Below are positions 42,001-51,127 of a stretch of DNA of 64,000 nt, one piece after another. Origin of the DNA: Micromonospora craniellae. GTDB lineage: Bacteria > Actinomycetota > Actinomycetes > Mycobacteriales > Micromonosporaceae. A program made the position numbers and the translations under genes. Below the pieces are notes generated by a model. The model did not search any database. It worked only from the letters and a program-made list of their open reading frames with translations, and was not told the DNA's origin. The number at the start of each line of letters is the position of its first letter. The stretch's first letter is position 1. Where the stretch lies: assembly GCF_014764405.1 (NCBI RefSeq), contig NZ_CP061725.1, positions 3,038,001 to 3,102,000 on the forward strand. Direction: 5' to 3'.

Positions 42001-42089
42001 CTGCAGGTCAGAATGCCGCCGCGTCGGCACTCGATTCGGCATCGGCGGATGACGCCGGTGGCGACGCTCAACACGATTGGGAGATGGCA

Positions 42090-43040
42090 GTGGACGAGGT
42101 CCGCAACCTGATCATCATCGGCTCCGGGCCGGCGGGTTACACCGCAGCGGTCTACGCGGCGCGGGCGAACCTCAAGCCGCTGGTCATCGAGGGCGTACAG
42201 TCCGGCGGCGCGTTGATGACCACCACCGAGGTGGAGAACTTCCCCGGCTTCGCGGACGGCATCCTCGGTCCCGAACTGATGGACAACATGCGCAAGCAGG
42301 CGGAGCGGTTCGGTGCCGAGTTCCTGACCGACGACGTCACCCGGGTCGAGCTGACCGACACCGGCCACCCGGGGACGGTGAGCACCGTCTGGGTCGGTGA
42401 GACCGCCTACCGGGCCTCGGCCGTCATCCTCGCCACCGGGTCCGCCTGGCGCCCGCTCGGCGTACCGGGTGAGCAGGAGTACCTGGGCCACGGCGTCTCG
42501 TCCTGCGCCACCTGCGACGGCTTCTTCTTCCGCAACCAGCACATCGTGGTGGTCGGTGGTGGTGACTCGGCGATGGAGGAGGCCAGTTTCCTGACCCGCT
42601 TCGCCGAGTCGGTGACCATCATCCACCGCCGCGACTCGTTCCGGGCCAGCAAGATCATGGCAGAGCGCGCGCTGGGCAACGACAAGATCAAGGTCGAGTG
42701 GAACACCGTGGTCGAGGAGGTCGTCGGCGCGGACGGCAAGGTCTCCGGGGTGCGGGTACGCAACGTGCACACCGGCGAGGCCAAGGTCCTCGACGTCACC
42801 GGTGTGTTCGTGGCGATCGGGCACGACCCGCGCAGCGAACTGTTCCGGGGCCAGGTGGAGATGGACGACGAGGGCTACGTGAAGGTTGAGGCCCCCAGCA
42901 CCCGGACCAGCATCCCGGGCGTCTTCGCCGCCGGCGACCTGGTCGACCACACGTACCGGCAGGCCATCACCGCGGCCGGCACCGGCTGCGCCGCCGCGCT
43001 CGACGCGGAACGCTTCATCGCCACGCTGCCCAAGGGCTGA
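42090..43040 (+). CDS. trxB: Thioredoxin reductase
   Basis: TrxB reduces thioredoxin with NADPH through FAD. The 316-residue protein has the FAD motif IIIGSGPAGYTAAVYAARA, the redox-active CATC motif (SCATCDGFFF), the NADPH motif GGGDSAMEEA and GVFAAGDLVDHTYRQAITAAGTG at the C-terminus. GTG at 42090 is preferred over ATG at 42084 because GGGAG lies six bases before it. It is followed by trxA after 31 bases; the two work as a pair. Confidence 0.95.
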   Translation: MDEVRNLIIIGSGPAGYTAAVYAARANLKPLVIEGVQSGGALMTTTEVENFPGFADGILGPELMDNMRKQAERFGAEFLTDDVTRVELTDTGHPGTVSTVWVGETAYRASAVILATGSAWRPLGVPGEQEYLGHGVSSCATCDGFFFRNQHIVVVGGGDSAMEEASFLTRFAESVTIIHRRDSFRASKIMAERALGNDKIKVEWNTVVEEVVGADGKVSGVRVRNVHTGEAKVLDVTGVFVAIGHDPRSELFRGQVEMDDEGYVKVEAPSTRTSIPGVFAAGDLVDHTYRQAITAAGTGCAAALDAERFIATLPKG

Positions 43041-43071
43041 ACGAGACACATCCCGGAGGAGGGGTCACACA

Positions 43072-43395
43072 GTGGGAGCAACCAAGTCGGTTACCGACGC
43101 TAGTTTCGCCGCAGACGTACTCAAGTCCGACAAGCCGGTCCTGGTGGATTTCTGGGCCGAGTGGTGCGCACCGTGCCGCAAGGTGTCGCCCTTGCTGGAG
43201 GAGATCGCCGGCGAGATGGGCGACCAGGTCAGCATCGTCAAGCTCAACATCGACGAGAACCCGGAGACCGCCCGCGCCTACCGGGTGATGTCGGTGCCGA
43301 CGCTCACCGTCTTCAAGAACGGTGAGCCGGTGCAGTCGATCGCGGGCGCCAAGCCCAAGGGCGAACTGGTCAAGCTGATCGAATCGGCGCTCTGA
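43072..43395 (+). CDS. trxA: Thioredoxin
   Basis: This 107-residue thioredoxin has the WCAPC active site, the FWAEWCAPCRKVSPLLEEIA helix, cis-Pro loop SVPT and FKNGEPVQSIAGA. It donates electrons for disulfide reduction and is recycled by TrxB, encoded just upstream. GTG at 43072 follows a GGAGGAGGGG ribosome site. A strong intrinsic terminator follows. Confidence 0.96.
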   Translation: MGATKSVTDASFAADVLKSDKPVLVDFWAEWCAPCRKVSPLLEEIAGEMGDQVSIVKLNIDENPETARAYRVMSVPTLTVFKNGEPVQSIAGAKPKGELVKLIESAL

Positions 43396-43410
43396 CCCCA
43401 ACAACGTGAT

Positions 43411-43459
43411 CGCACCGACCCCGTCTGGGCAGCACCGGGACGGGGTCGGTGCGTTTTTT
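43411..43459 (+). terminator. Intrinsic terminator after trxA
   Basis: The arms CGCACCGACCCCGTC (43411-43425) and GACGGGGTCGGTGCG (43439-43453) pair perfectly over 15 bp and are followed by TTTTTT (43454-43459), the clearest classical rho-independent terminator in the window. Confidence 0.92.
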
Positions 43460-43605
43460 CCCGCCCGCACCCGCACCGAACGCCCAGCGCCTAACCTCGA
43501 ACTCGGGGCCGAGGGACGCCGGTGAGCACCTGGGTCCCCGTCGCGGTGCCACGTGTGCCGACCACAGGGCCAGGTAAGCCACCGATCGTTGAGGGGAGGC
43601 CGTGC

Positions 43606-44772
43606 GTGCGTCCGATCCGTCCCGGTGACCGGGGACCTGCTGTGATCGAGATCCGAGCGGTGCTGACCAGCCTCGACCTTCTCTCCAAGGCGACCGGTCC
43701 GTTCAGCGACGAGTTCGACGCCGCCACCGAGCGGGCGGTACGAGCGTTCCAACAGTCCCGTGGGCTCAGCGTCGACGGTCGGGTCGGTGCCGAGACCTGG
43801 CGGGCACTCGACGCGGCCCGCTGGCGCCTCGGTGCCCGCACCCTCTATCACGCCGTCCCGGTGCCGCTCACCGGCGAAGACGTCCGGTCGTTGCAGGAAC
43901 GCCTGCTGGAGATGGGGTACGACACCGGCCGCGCCGACGCCATCTACGGCATCCGCACCTCGCGGGCGATGGCCCAGTTCCAGCGCGAGGTGGGGCTGGC
44001 ACCGGACGGCACCTGCGGCCCGCAGACGATGGACGCGCTGCGGCGGCTCGGCCGCAAGGTGGTCGGCGGCCGCCCGCAGTGGCTCCGCGAGTCCGACGCG
44101 ATCCGGCAGTCCGGGCCGACCCTGGTCGGTCGCACCGTGGTCATCGACCCGGGGCACGGCGGCAGCGACCCGGGCGTGGTGGTGCCCGACGGCCCCTTGC
44201 GCTGGACCGAGGCGGACCTGGTGCACGACCTGGCCAGCCGGCTCGAAGGGCGACTCGCCGCATCGGGCGTACGGGTGCAGCTCACCCGGGGACCGGCGTC
44301 GGAGACCTGCCTGCCCGACATCGACCGGGCGCAACTGGCCAACTCGCTCGGCGCGGACGTGTTCATCTCGCTGCACGTCGACGGGCACGCCAACCCGGAA
44401 GCCGAAGGCGTCGCCACATACCACTACGGCACCGACAACGGGGTGACGTCGGCGACCGGGGAACGGCTGGCCGGGCTGGTCCAGCGGGAGATCGTCGCGC
44501 GTACCGGGCTGCGGGACTGCCGTACCCACGCGAAGGCGTGGGACCTGTTGCGGATCACCCGGATGCCGGCGGTACGCGTCGAGGTCTGCTACCTCACCTC
44601 ACCGGCCGACCGGGCGCGGCTGATCGACCCGCGGTTCCGCGACCGGGTGGTCGAAGCGATCGTGGCGGCGGTGCAACGGATGTACCTGCCGATCGAGCGG
44701 GACGTGCCGACCGGCTCGATCGACGTGAGCGAGCTGAGGGCGGCGGTCGCCGCGGGCACCGTGGTCGACTGA
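43606..44772 (+). CDS. cwlM: N-acetylmuramoyl-L-alanine amidase family, CwlM-like
   Basis: This 388-residue protein has two peptidoglycan-binding-1 repeats (GPAVIEIRAVL..., TERAVRAFQQSRGLSVDGRVGAETW; then VRSLQERLLEMGYDTG... GTCGPQTMDALRRLG) and an Amidase_3 domain with VVIDPGHGGSDPG, LTRG, FISLHVDGHAN and VRVEVCYLTSP, keeping the zinc His/Glu residues. In M. tuberculosis the orthologue next to trxC is CwlM, a phosphorylated cytosolic activator of MurA rather than a secreted hydrolase. No signal peptide is visible here either. GTG at 43606 follows GGGGAGG. Confidence 0.87.
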   Translation: MRPIRPGDRGPAVIEIRAVLTSLDLLSKATGPFSDEFDAATERAVRAFQQSRGLSVDGRVGAETWRALDAARWRLGARTLYHAVPVPLTGEDVRSLQERLLEMGYDTGRADAIYGIRTSRAMAQFQREVGLAPDGTCGPQTMDALRRLGRKVVGGRPQWLRESDAIRQSGPTLVGRTVVIDPGHGGSDPGVVVPDGPLRWTEADLVHDLASRLEGRLAASGVRVQLTRGPASETCLPDIDRAQLANSLGADVFISLHVDGHANPEAEGVATYHYGTDNGVTSATGERLAGLVQREIVARTGLRDCRTHAKAWDLLRITRMPAVRVEVCYLTSPADRARLIDPRFRDRVVEAIVAAVQRMYLPIERDVPTGSIDVSELRAAVAAGTVVD

Positions 44773-44789
44773 CCGCCCGGTGCCCGCCC

Positions 44790-45455
44790 TCAGCCGGCCG
44801 TGGAGCGGGTGGCCGGGGCCGGGCGGACCGGGCGCAGCAGCGACTCCGGGCTCATCGAGCCGAGCAACTTCTCCAGCGCGTACTCGACGTCCGACTTCCA
44901 GCTCAACGCCGTCCGCAGTTCCAGCCGCAGGCGGGGGTAGCGGGGGTGCGGCCGGACGGTCTTGAAGCCCACCGAGAGGAAGAAGTCGGCGGGCGCGACA
45001 CAGGCTCCGGCGGGATCGGCGGCGTCACCGAACTTGGCGTCGCCGAACGCCTCGATCGCCTTGATGCCCCGCTTGGTCAGGTCGCGGGCGACCCCCTGCA
45101 CCAGCATCCGGCCCAACCCGCCACCGGCGAAGGCCGGCACCACGTTCGCGGTGGTCAGCAGCGCCGCGTCGGCCGACACCGGCGAGGTCGGAAAAGCCAT
45201 CGAGCGCGGCACGTAGGCGGGCGGGGCGTACATGACGAAACCGGCGGGCAAGCCGTCGACGTAGATCAGCTTGCCGCAGGAGCCCCACTCCAGCAGCGTC
45301 TGCGAGACCCACGCCTCCTTCTCCAGGCCCGGGTCACCGGCGGCGCAGGCGCGATCGGCGGAAACCGGATCAAGCTCCCAGTAGACACACTGCCGGCACG
45401 GACGGGGCAGGTCCTCCAGCGTGTCCAGGGTCAGACTGACCAGACGTCGCGACAT
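44790..45455 (-). CDS. GNAT family N-acetyltransferase
   Basis: This 221-residue protein has the GNAT acetyl-CoA loop FAGGGLGRMLVQGVARDLTKRG and a Cys-rich N-terminal segment (LPRPCRQCVYWELDP, CAAG) that is typical of a conserved actinobacterial family. The substrate is unknown. It is convergent with the cwlM-like gene (17 bases between stops). ATG at 45455 is preceded by GGGGAAG. It is encoded near parAB in other actinomycetes, but no functional link is established. Confidence 0.82.
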   Translation of the reverse strand: MSRRLVSLTLDTLEDLPRPCRQCVYWELDPVSADRACAAGDPGLEKEAWVSQTLLEWGSCGKLIYVDGLPAGFVMYAPPAYVPRSMAFPTSPVSADAALLTTANVVPAFAGGGLGRMLVQGVARDLTKRGIKAIEAFGDAKFGDAADPAGACVAPADFFLSVGFKTVRPHPRYPRLRLELRTALSWKSDVEYALEKLLGSMSPESLLRPVRPAPATRSTAG

Positions 45456-45747
45456 TGGCGCTTCCCCACACTAGGCTCGGACTCGGGACCGACCCGGACG
45501 GCTCCGCCGCATCCCTGCCCCCCGACGAGCGATCGTACGCCGCCGATCGGCGACGCGGGAGGGGACGCGCGAATGCTCTCCTCAGGCACGGTCGACACCG
45601 GTCCGGCATGTGGACGCGCGGTAATCGAGGGCGCTCGTGGCGGTGTCTGGCAGCTACCATCGACACTCGGCGCGCCGTGTCGCCATGGTCGCCGGTGTCC
45701 TGGGTATCCCCGGACGGGAGCTGTCCGAGCAGTATCGAGGTGATGTC

Positions 45748-47061
45748 ATGACCGGCACGACACTCGACGACTACACCGACCGGTACGCCCGCCGGGTGCG
45801 GGGGATGACCGCCTCGGAGATCCGCGCACTGTTCGCGGTCGCCAGCCGGCCGGAGGTGGTCTCGCTCGCCGGCGGTGCCCCGTACATCGCCGCGCTCCCG
45901 CTGGACGCCGTCGGCGAGATGCTCGGCCGGCTCGCCGCCGAGCACGGCACCACCAGCCTGCAGTACGGCATCGGTCAGGGCACGCTGGAGCTGCGCGAAC
46001 GGATCTGCGAGGTGATGGCCCTCTCCGGGATCGACGCCGCCTGCGGCGCCTCGCCGGAGGACGTGGTGGTGACGGTCGGCGGCCAGCAGGCGCTCGACCT
46101 GGTGGCCCGACTCTTCCTCGACCCGGGTGACGTGGTGCTCGCCGAGGGGCCGACCTACGTCGGCGCGCTCGGGGTGTTCCAGGCCGCCCAGGCACAGGTC
46201 GTGCACGTACCCATGGACGACGACGGCCTGATCCCCGAGGCGTTGGAGATCGCCATCGCCGAGCAGGCCCGGGCCGGGCGACGGGTCAAGTTCCTCTACA
46301 CCATCCCGACCTACCAGAACCCGGCCGGCGTGACGCTGAGCGAGGAACGCCGGGATCGGGTCCTCGACATCTGCGAGCGGGCGGGCCTGCTCGTGATCGA
46401 GGACGACCCGTACGGCCAGTTGGGGTTCGAGAGCGAGGCCCCGGCACCTCTGCGTGCGCGACGCCGGGACGGTGTCTTCTACCTCAGCACGTTCTCCAAG
46501 ACGTTCGCCCCGGGGTTGCGGGTCGGCTGGATACTCGCCCCGCACGCCGTCCGCGACAAGCTGGTAATCGCCAGCGAGGCGCAGATCCTCTGCCCCAGCG
46601 CGTACGCGCAGGCCGCCGTGAGCACCTACCTGAGCAGCATGCCGTGGCGGGAGCAGTTGAAGGTCTACCGGGAGGTCTACCGGGAACGGCGGGACGCGAT
46701 GCTCACCGCCATGGCGGACCTGATGCCGGCCGGGACGAGTTGGACCGTACCCGGTGGCGGTCTCTTCGTCTGGGCCACCCTGCCCGAGGGCCTGGACTCC
46801 AAGGCGATGATGCCCCGGGCGATCGCCGCCCGGGTGGCGTACGTCCCCGGCACCGGCTTCTACGCCGACGGCACGGGCAACGGTCACATGCGGCTCAACT
46901 TCTCGTTCCCGCCCCCGGAGCGCATCCGCGAGGGAATTCGCCGGCTGGCCAGCGTCATGGAGCAGGACATCGCCATGCGGCGGGTGTTCGGGGCGGTCGG
47001 CGCGCCGGACGCGCGGCGAGGCCGGGCCGGCTCCGACACCCCGGGACCTGACTTGGCATGA
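45748..47061 (+). CDS. PLP-dependent aminotransferase (MocR/AAT-I-like)
   Basis: This 437-residue fold-type I aminotransferase carries the Schiff-base lysine in STFSKTFAPGLRVGW, and the substrate/PLP contacts PTYQNPAGVTLS and IEDDPYGQLGFE. The family includes 2-aminoadipate and valine-type transaminases; the exact amino acid is not determined. ATG at 45748 follows GAGG by seven bases. Its stop overlaps the next start (ATGA), so the two are co-translated. Confidence 0.88.
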   Translation: MTGTTLDDYTDRYARRVRGMTASEIRALFAVASRPEVVSLAGGAPYIAALPLDAVGEMLGRLAAEHGTTSLQYGIGQGTLELRERICEVMALSGIDAACGASPEDVVVTVGGQQALDLVARLFLDPGDVVLAEGPTYVGALGVFQAAQAQVVHVPMDDDGLIPEALEIAIAEQARAGRRVKFLYTIPTYQNPAGVTLSEERRDRVLDICERAGLLVIEDDPYGQLGFESEAPAPLRARRRDGVFYLSTFSKTFAPGLRVGWILAPHAVRDKLVIASEAQILCPSAYAQAAVSTYLSSMPWREQLKVYREVYRERRDAMLTAMADLMPAGTSWTVPGGGLFVWATLPEGLDSKAMMPRAIAARVAYVPGTGFYADGTGNGHMRLNFSFPPPERIREGIRRLASVMEQDIAMRRVFGAVGAPDARRGRAGSDTPGPDLA

Positions 47062-48059
47062 TGCCCGGCATGGGTGCCACCGCTGCCGCAGAATCCGTCG
47101 TGTCCGGTCCCGCCACCACCGACCTCCACGTTCTCGTGCTCGCCGGTGGTCTGTCGTACGAACGGGACGTGTCACTGCGTTCCGGCCGCCGGGTGCTCGA
47201 TGCGCTGCGTTCCGTCGGGATGGAGGCCGAGCTGCGCGACGCGGACGTGGCCCTGCTGCCCGCGCTGGCCTCCGACCCGCCGGACGCCGTGGTGATCGCC
47301 CTGCACGGCGCCACCGGTGAGGACGGCTCACTCCGTGGCGTTCTCGACCTCTGCGGCGTGCCGTACGTCGGGTGTGACGCCCGCGCCTCGCGCCTCGCCT
47401 GGGACAAGCCGTCGGCCAAGACGGTGCTGCGCGAGGCCGGCATCGCCACTCCGGACTGGGTGGCGCTGCCACACGACCGGTTCAGCGAGTTGGGCGCGGT
47501 GGCCGTGCTGGACCGCATCGTCGCCCGGCTCGGACTGCCGCTGATGGTGAAGCCCGCGCAGGGTGGTTCCGGCCTGGGCGCCGCCGTGGTCCGGGACGCC
47601 ACGTCCCTGCCGGCCGCCATGGTCGGTTGTTTCGCGTACGACTCGACCGCGCTCGTCGAGCGGTACGTGCCCGGCATGGACGTGGCGGTCTCCGTCATCG
47701 ACCTGGGCGACGGTCCGCAGGCCCTGCCGCCGGTCGAGATCGTGCCCCGCAACGGGGTGTACGACTACGCCGCCCGCTACACCGCAGGCCGGACGACCTG
47801 GCACACGCCGGCCCGGCTGGACGCGGCGGTGGCCGCTGCCGTGGCAGAGGTGGCGCTGGCCGCCCACACGGCACTCGGCCTACGGGACCTCAGCCGGGTC
47901 GACCTGATCGTCGACCCGGCCGGACAGCCGCACGTCCTGGAGGTCAACGTCTCCCCGGGGATGACCGAGACGTCGCTGCTGCCGCTCGCCGTGCAGGCCG
48001 CCGGGCTGGATTTCGGCAAGGTGATCGCCGACCTCGTCGCCCGAGCCGCCGCCCGCTGA
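47058..48059 (+). CDS. D-alanine-D-alanine ligase-like ATP-grasp enzyme
   Basis: This 333-residue ATP-grasp enzyme has the Ddl opening VLAGGLSYERDVSLRSGRRV, the HGATGEDGSLRGVLDL loop, DKPSAKTVLREAGIATP, the LPLMVKPAQGGSGLGAAVV glycine-rich loop and the metal-binding EVNVSPGMTETSLLPLA, in which Asn replaces the usual xNT spacing only slightly. It probably makes D-Ala-D-Ala or a related dipeptide; it may be a second ddl. It is coupled by ATGA to the aminotransferase and ends near hairpins. Confidence 0.87.
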   Translation: MMPGMGATAAAESVVSGPATTDLHVLVLAGGLSYERDVSLRSGRRVLDALRSVGMEAELRDADVALLPALASDPPDAVVIALHGATGEDGSLRGVLDLCGVPYVGCDARASRLAWDKPSAKTVLREAGIATPDWVALPHDRFSELGAVAVLDRIVARLGLPLMVKPAQGGSGLGAAVVRDATSLPAAMVGCFAYDSTALVERYVPGMDVAVSVIDLGDGPQALPPVEIVPRNGVYDYAARYTAGRTTWHTPARLDAAVAAAVAEVALAAHTALGLRDLSRVDLIVDPAGQPHVLEVNVSPGMTETSLLPLAVQAAGLDFGKVIADLVARAAAR

Positions 48060-48165
48060 GAGCCTCCTGGCGGCTCTACCGGCACCGTCGACGTCGGGCT
48101 CCGCTGACCAGCCGTGCGGCTCTCCAGCGCCCGCTCGTGGCCCTACCGATGGCGCCACACCTCGT

Positions 48166-48197
48166 GCCCTCCCCGACGACGGCGAGGTCGGGAGGGC
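48166..48197 (-). terminator. Terminator between ddl-like and HIT-like genes
   Basis: The arms GCCCTCCCCGAC and GTCGGGAGGGC pair with one bulged C. It lies 70 bases beyond the HIT-like stop. A small AGAGCC/GGCTCT hairpin at 48059-48077 marks the ddl-like end. Confidence 0.5.
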
Positions 48198-48267
48198 AGG
48201 GTCAGCACTTCCTGGATCCGGCGGTCAGGCAACGCTGTTTCATGACGTGGTGACGGCTGGCAGGTGA

Positions 48268-49323
48268 TCACTTTGCCGGTGGGGTTCCCTCGTTGCCGGA
48301 GGCTGGTTCGGGTGCTGCGGCCGAGGGTGTTTCCTCCCCCACAGAATCTGACTCCACCGCCACCGCCACCGTCTCGGCGCCCGACCCCCTGGACTCCTCC
48401 TGATGCACACCCGGGCGTTGTGCGGCCGGATCGGCGACCGCAGCCGCCTGCTCGACGTTCCTGAACCCGACGGGGGCGTCCTCGGCCGCTGTCGTCTCGA
48501 CGTCCGGCTCCTCGACGGCCTGCTCGGGGAGCGTCGTACCGGGCGGACCACTCGGTCGACCGGCGGGCAGCTCGTCGTCGCCCAGCGGAACGTCCGGCGG
48601 TTCTGCCGTCTCCCCGATGGCATCCAGGAGTGATCCGCCCTCGGTCGGCTGACTCTCCTTGGCGGGTGCCGCCTGAGCAGCGAGGCTGGACGGCGCCTGC
48701 CACTGGATCCGGGGCGGCTCGGCCAACGGCCGCCCGCCGAACTCCGCGAGCCAGGCGGCGACCAGGGCCAGATTCTCCCGCCACTTGTCCTCGGAGATGG
48801 GCGGCAGGATCGAGTCCCAGAGGCTGAGGAACGTCCCGCGCAGTTGGAGCCGCCCGTACGGTCGGGCGAGGAACCAGAGGTGCAGGTGCGCGGATCCGTC
48901 ACCCCAACGGTTGACGTGCACCCGGGCCACCCCGTCCAGCGACCGGATGGCGCGCTCCAGCCGGACCGTCATCACCCCCAGTTCGGCCGCGAGCAGGTTG
49001 GGCAGATCACCGAGATCGAGGTGCGACCGAGACTCCAGGATGAGGACCATCGGCAGACCGGTGGGACGATCCATGGCCCGTACGCGCCACCTCTCACCCA
49101 CCCAGATGTACGCCTCGTCGGGTGCCTGGCATGCGGTGCATTCCCGGTGCGCCTCACCCTTGCGGGGCGGCTCCACCAAGACCGGTTCGTCGAGTCGCTT
49201 GACTTGCAGGTCACCTTCGAAGGGGAAAGACGGCCACTGGGTGAAGTCCGGGACTGAGGGAGGGGTGTCGTGCACGAGGCTGACCCTAACCGAGTCCGGC
49301 ACCAGTGTCCCTACCCGAAGCAT
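48268..49323 (-). CDS. HIT-like protein with disordered acidic tail
   Basis: This protein of about 351 residues has a conserved N-terminal domain (VHDTPPSVPDFTQWPSFPFEGDLQVKRL, then RECTACQAPDEAYIWVGERWRV) with a CxxC pair and the HIT-like motif HLHLWF near residue 175. Histidine-triad proteins hydrolyse nucleotide phosphoramidates, but this branch is uncharacterised. The last 150 residues are acidic, Pro/Ala-rich and disordered. The start is uncertain: ATG at 49323 is chosen, and the frame runs on to 49602 across a parS site whose translation (VSRET) shows it is unlikely to be coding. It lies beside parS sites and DnaA boxes. Confidence 0.7.
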   Translation of the reverse strand: MLRVGTLVPDSVRVSLVHDTPPSVPDFTQWPSFPFEGDLQVKRLDEPVLVEPPRKGEAHRECTACQAPDEAYIWVGERWRVRAMDRPTGLPMVLILESRSHLDLGDLPNLLAAELGVMTVRLERAIRSLDGVARVHVNRWGDGSAHLHLWFLARPYGRLQLRGTFLSLWDSILPPISEDKWRENLALVAAWLAEFGGRPLAEPPRIQWQAPSSLAAQAAPAKESQPTEGGSLLDAIGETAEPPDVPLGDDELPAGRPSGPPGTTLPEQAVEEPDVETTAAEDAPVGFRNVEQAAAVADPAAQRPGVHQEESRGSGAETVAVAVESDSVGEETPSAAAPEPASGNEGTPPAK

Positions 49324-49384
49324 CTTCGATTCCACGGCGGCTCGGATCGCGGGACAGCAGTACGCCCACCCGCTTTCCCCAGAG

Positions 49385-49499
49385 TTATCCACAGGCTTGC
49401 CTATAGGCGCGTGGTCGCCGTCTTCCCCAGTTCGACAAGGGTTTTCGGCCGCTGTTTCACGTGAAACATCGCACGCCTGTGGACAACCGGTGTGGATAA
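49385..49499. promoter_or_regulatory. Three DnaA boxes in the HIT-like gene upstream region
   Basis: TTATCCACA (49385-49393), TGTGGACAA (49478-49486) and TGTGGATAA (49491-49499) are exact 9-mers matching the two actinobacterial DnaA-box forms. They flank the parS at 49453-49468. Confidence 0.65.
49453..49468. promoter_or_regulatory. parS: parS site (TGTTTCACGTGAAACA)
   Basis: This is an exact 16-bp actinobacterial parS, bound by ParB for chromosome segregation. Confidence 0.95.
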
Positions 49500-49533
49500 C
49501 TCGCGCTCCGAACCGACCGCCGCCAACGTCGCC

Positions 49534-49549
49534 CGTGTCACGTGAAACA
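49534..49549. promoter_or_regulatory. parS: Degenerate parS
   Basis: CGTGTCACGTGAAACA differs from the consensus 16-mer at two positions. It could be a weaker ParB site. Confidence 0.6.
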
Positions 49550-51078
49550 GAGGGGAGTTCATGGGTCGGCTGTGCGGTGCGGTCTGAGCAAGTCGGCGTC
49601 ACCGGCGGCGGGCGGGGCCTCGAAGCCGCGATGCCAACCGTCCCGCACCCCTAGCTAGGCCCCGCGTCAAAGCCCCTCGCCAACCTGCGGTGGACCCAGG
49701 CGACGTTGGCGCTTGGTCCAGACACGACACCCGCATCCGGACCAGGCGCCGCCTTGCCGGACCACCGCCTGGACTCAGCCTCGGCTCAGCCGAGGACTTC
49801 GACACAGTGACTGGGCGCCCATCAGCCAAGTACCGGTGTCCGGCGGCCGGTTAGCGACGTCCCCGGAAGGCGCGGACGCCGGTGACCACGTTGACCGCCT
49901 GCACCCGGACGTCCTGATTTGGTCACGGCACCTTGGCCTTCACTGGCGGCGGGCCGCGTCGACAGCGGTGGCGGGTGGGAGTCGGTCGAACCGGTGGTGC
50001 CCAAGGGATCGCGAGCACGGCTGACCGAATCGCGATCATCGGTGGATAGGCGTGACAGCAGCGATGCTGTTGAGCCGTCGGCGGTCTCGCACCGCTCGGG
50101 CCAAGGACCGACCTCAGCCCCGGTGCCCGAGCGCTGTAGCTGGCCATCGGCAGATGTCAGCCCGTTTCGCTTCTCGGGTCAGGGTCGACTGTCGGGGCTT
50201 CATGAGACTGGTGAAGTTGTGCCTGCGCGGGTTGTCGGTTCCCGTCCCTGGCGAGCCCCGGTTGCCGCGCCGGCGCTGGGTAGGGCTCGGACGGCCCGTT
50301 TCACGTGAAACGGGCCGCGTAGCACACGAGGCCACCGGACGGGCTGACCGACGTTCGGCTGACGTCCCGCTTGCCGGACCTGCAGTCCCGATCGAGAGGA
50401 CGTGGCGGTCGGAGCAGTACCTGGTGGACAGGCGGTCCTCCGCTGATCTCCACACGGCTGCGGGCGTGGCGGAAGCGGAGATCGGATTCCTCGCAGCGGG
50501 CCGCGTCGCTCGATCAGTCTCCGGGGGTGGAAGTTGGTGTGCCGGCTCAGCGGCACACAATCTTGTGGACGCTGGCGGAACCCGACGCAGGCCCCCGACA
50601 TCCGTCGAGGTGCTTCCACCCGTAACGCCCACCGCGACCACTTCCACCGGTCCATGGTCACGGAATCGGGATCGGGCCGCTTGGGCGTACCACTGCGCAT
50701 CGCCTACCACCGACCCGGCCGTTGGGCCGCCGGCACGAGGGCAAGCGATCAGCCGCCCGGCCGGCCTGCGGCACCACCGCCTCACCGACGGGCCGACCGG
50801 GTTTCCCCGCCGGGGCCGGACGGCCGAGGTACTTCCCGAGGCACGGGGTCGGCCTGAGACGCGAATCGACCTAAGGCACGGATGAGCCCCAGCCGCAGAT
50901 CTGCCCGAGGCGGGCGCGGTATGGGCCCTGGCGGCGACGCCACAGACCGGCAACCGCCGACCGATGGCAACTGTTTGGCAGAGCATCAGTGGAGCCAGGG
51001 CGTAAGCGGCACACCGACGTCAGGTGACCTTCAGGCGGCGGTGCCGCGTGGTGTCCTGGCGGCCCGGTGGCGACGAGA
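49550..51078. other. Gene-free segment downstream of parB
   Basis: About 1.5 kb has only frames without likeness or clear codon-position bias on either strand (for example 50052-50885 plus, 50114-50986 minus). It holds one parS at 50292-50317 and otherwise no recognisable feature. It may be a segregation-associated spacer. Confidence 0.5.
50292..50317. promoter_or_regulatory. parS: parS in an extended 26-bp palindrome
   Basis: The exact core GTTTCACGTGAAAC is at 50298-50311, and the palindrome extends on both sides through CGGCCC/GGGCCG. It is the strongest-looking parS here. Confidence 0.93.
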
Positions 51079-51107
51079 ACGGCCGCGCCCACTCGGGACG
51101 CGGCCGT
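51079..51107 (-). terminator. Terminator downstream of parB
   Basis: The arms ACGGCCGCG (51079-51087) and CGCGGCCGT (51099-51107) pair perfectly around an 11-base loop, about 20 bases beyond the parB stop. Confidence 0.65.
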
Positions 51108-51127
51108 CGGATGAAGGCAGCCGGGGT

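Noticed and set aside
49324..49602. N-terminal extension of the HIT-like protein
   Set aside because: The extension runs across parS and DnaA boxes and has no likeness to the conserved domain.
50052..50986. Opposed frames on both strands in the parB-HIT gap
   Set aside because: Neither shows a family motif, a ribosome site or codon-position bias; both cross a parS palindrome.
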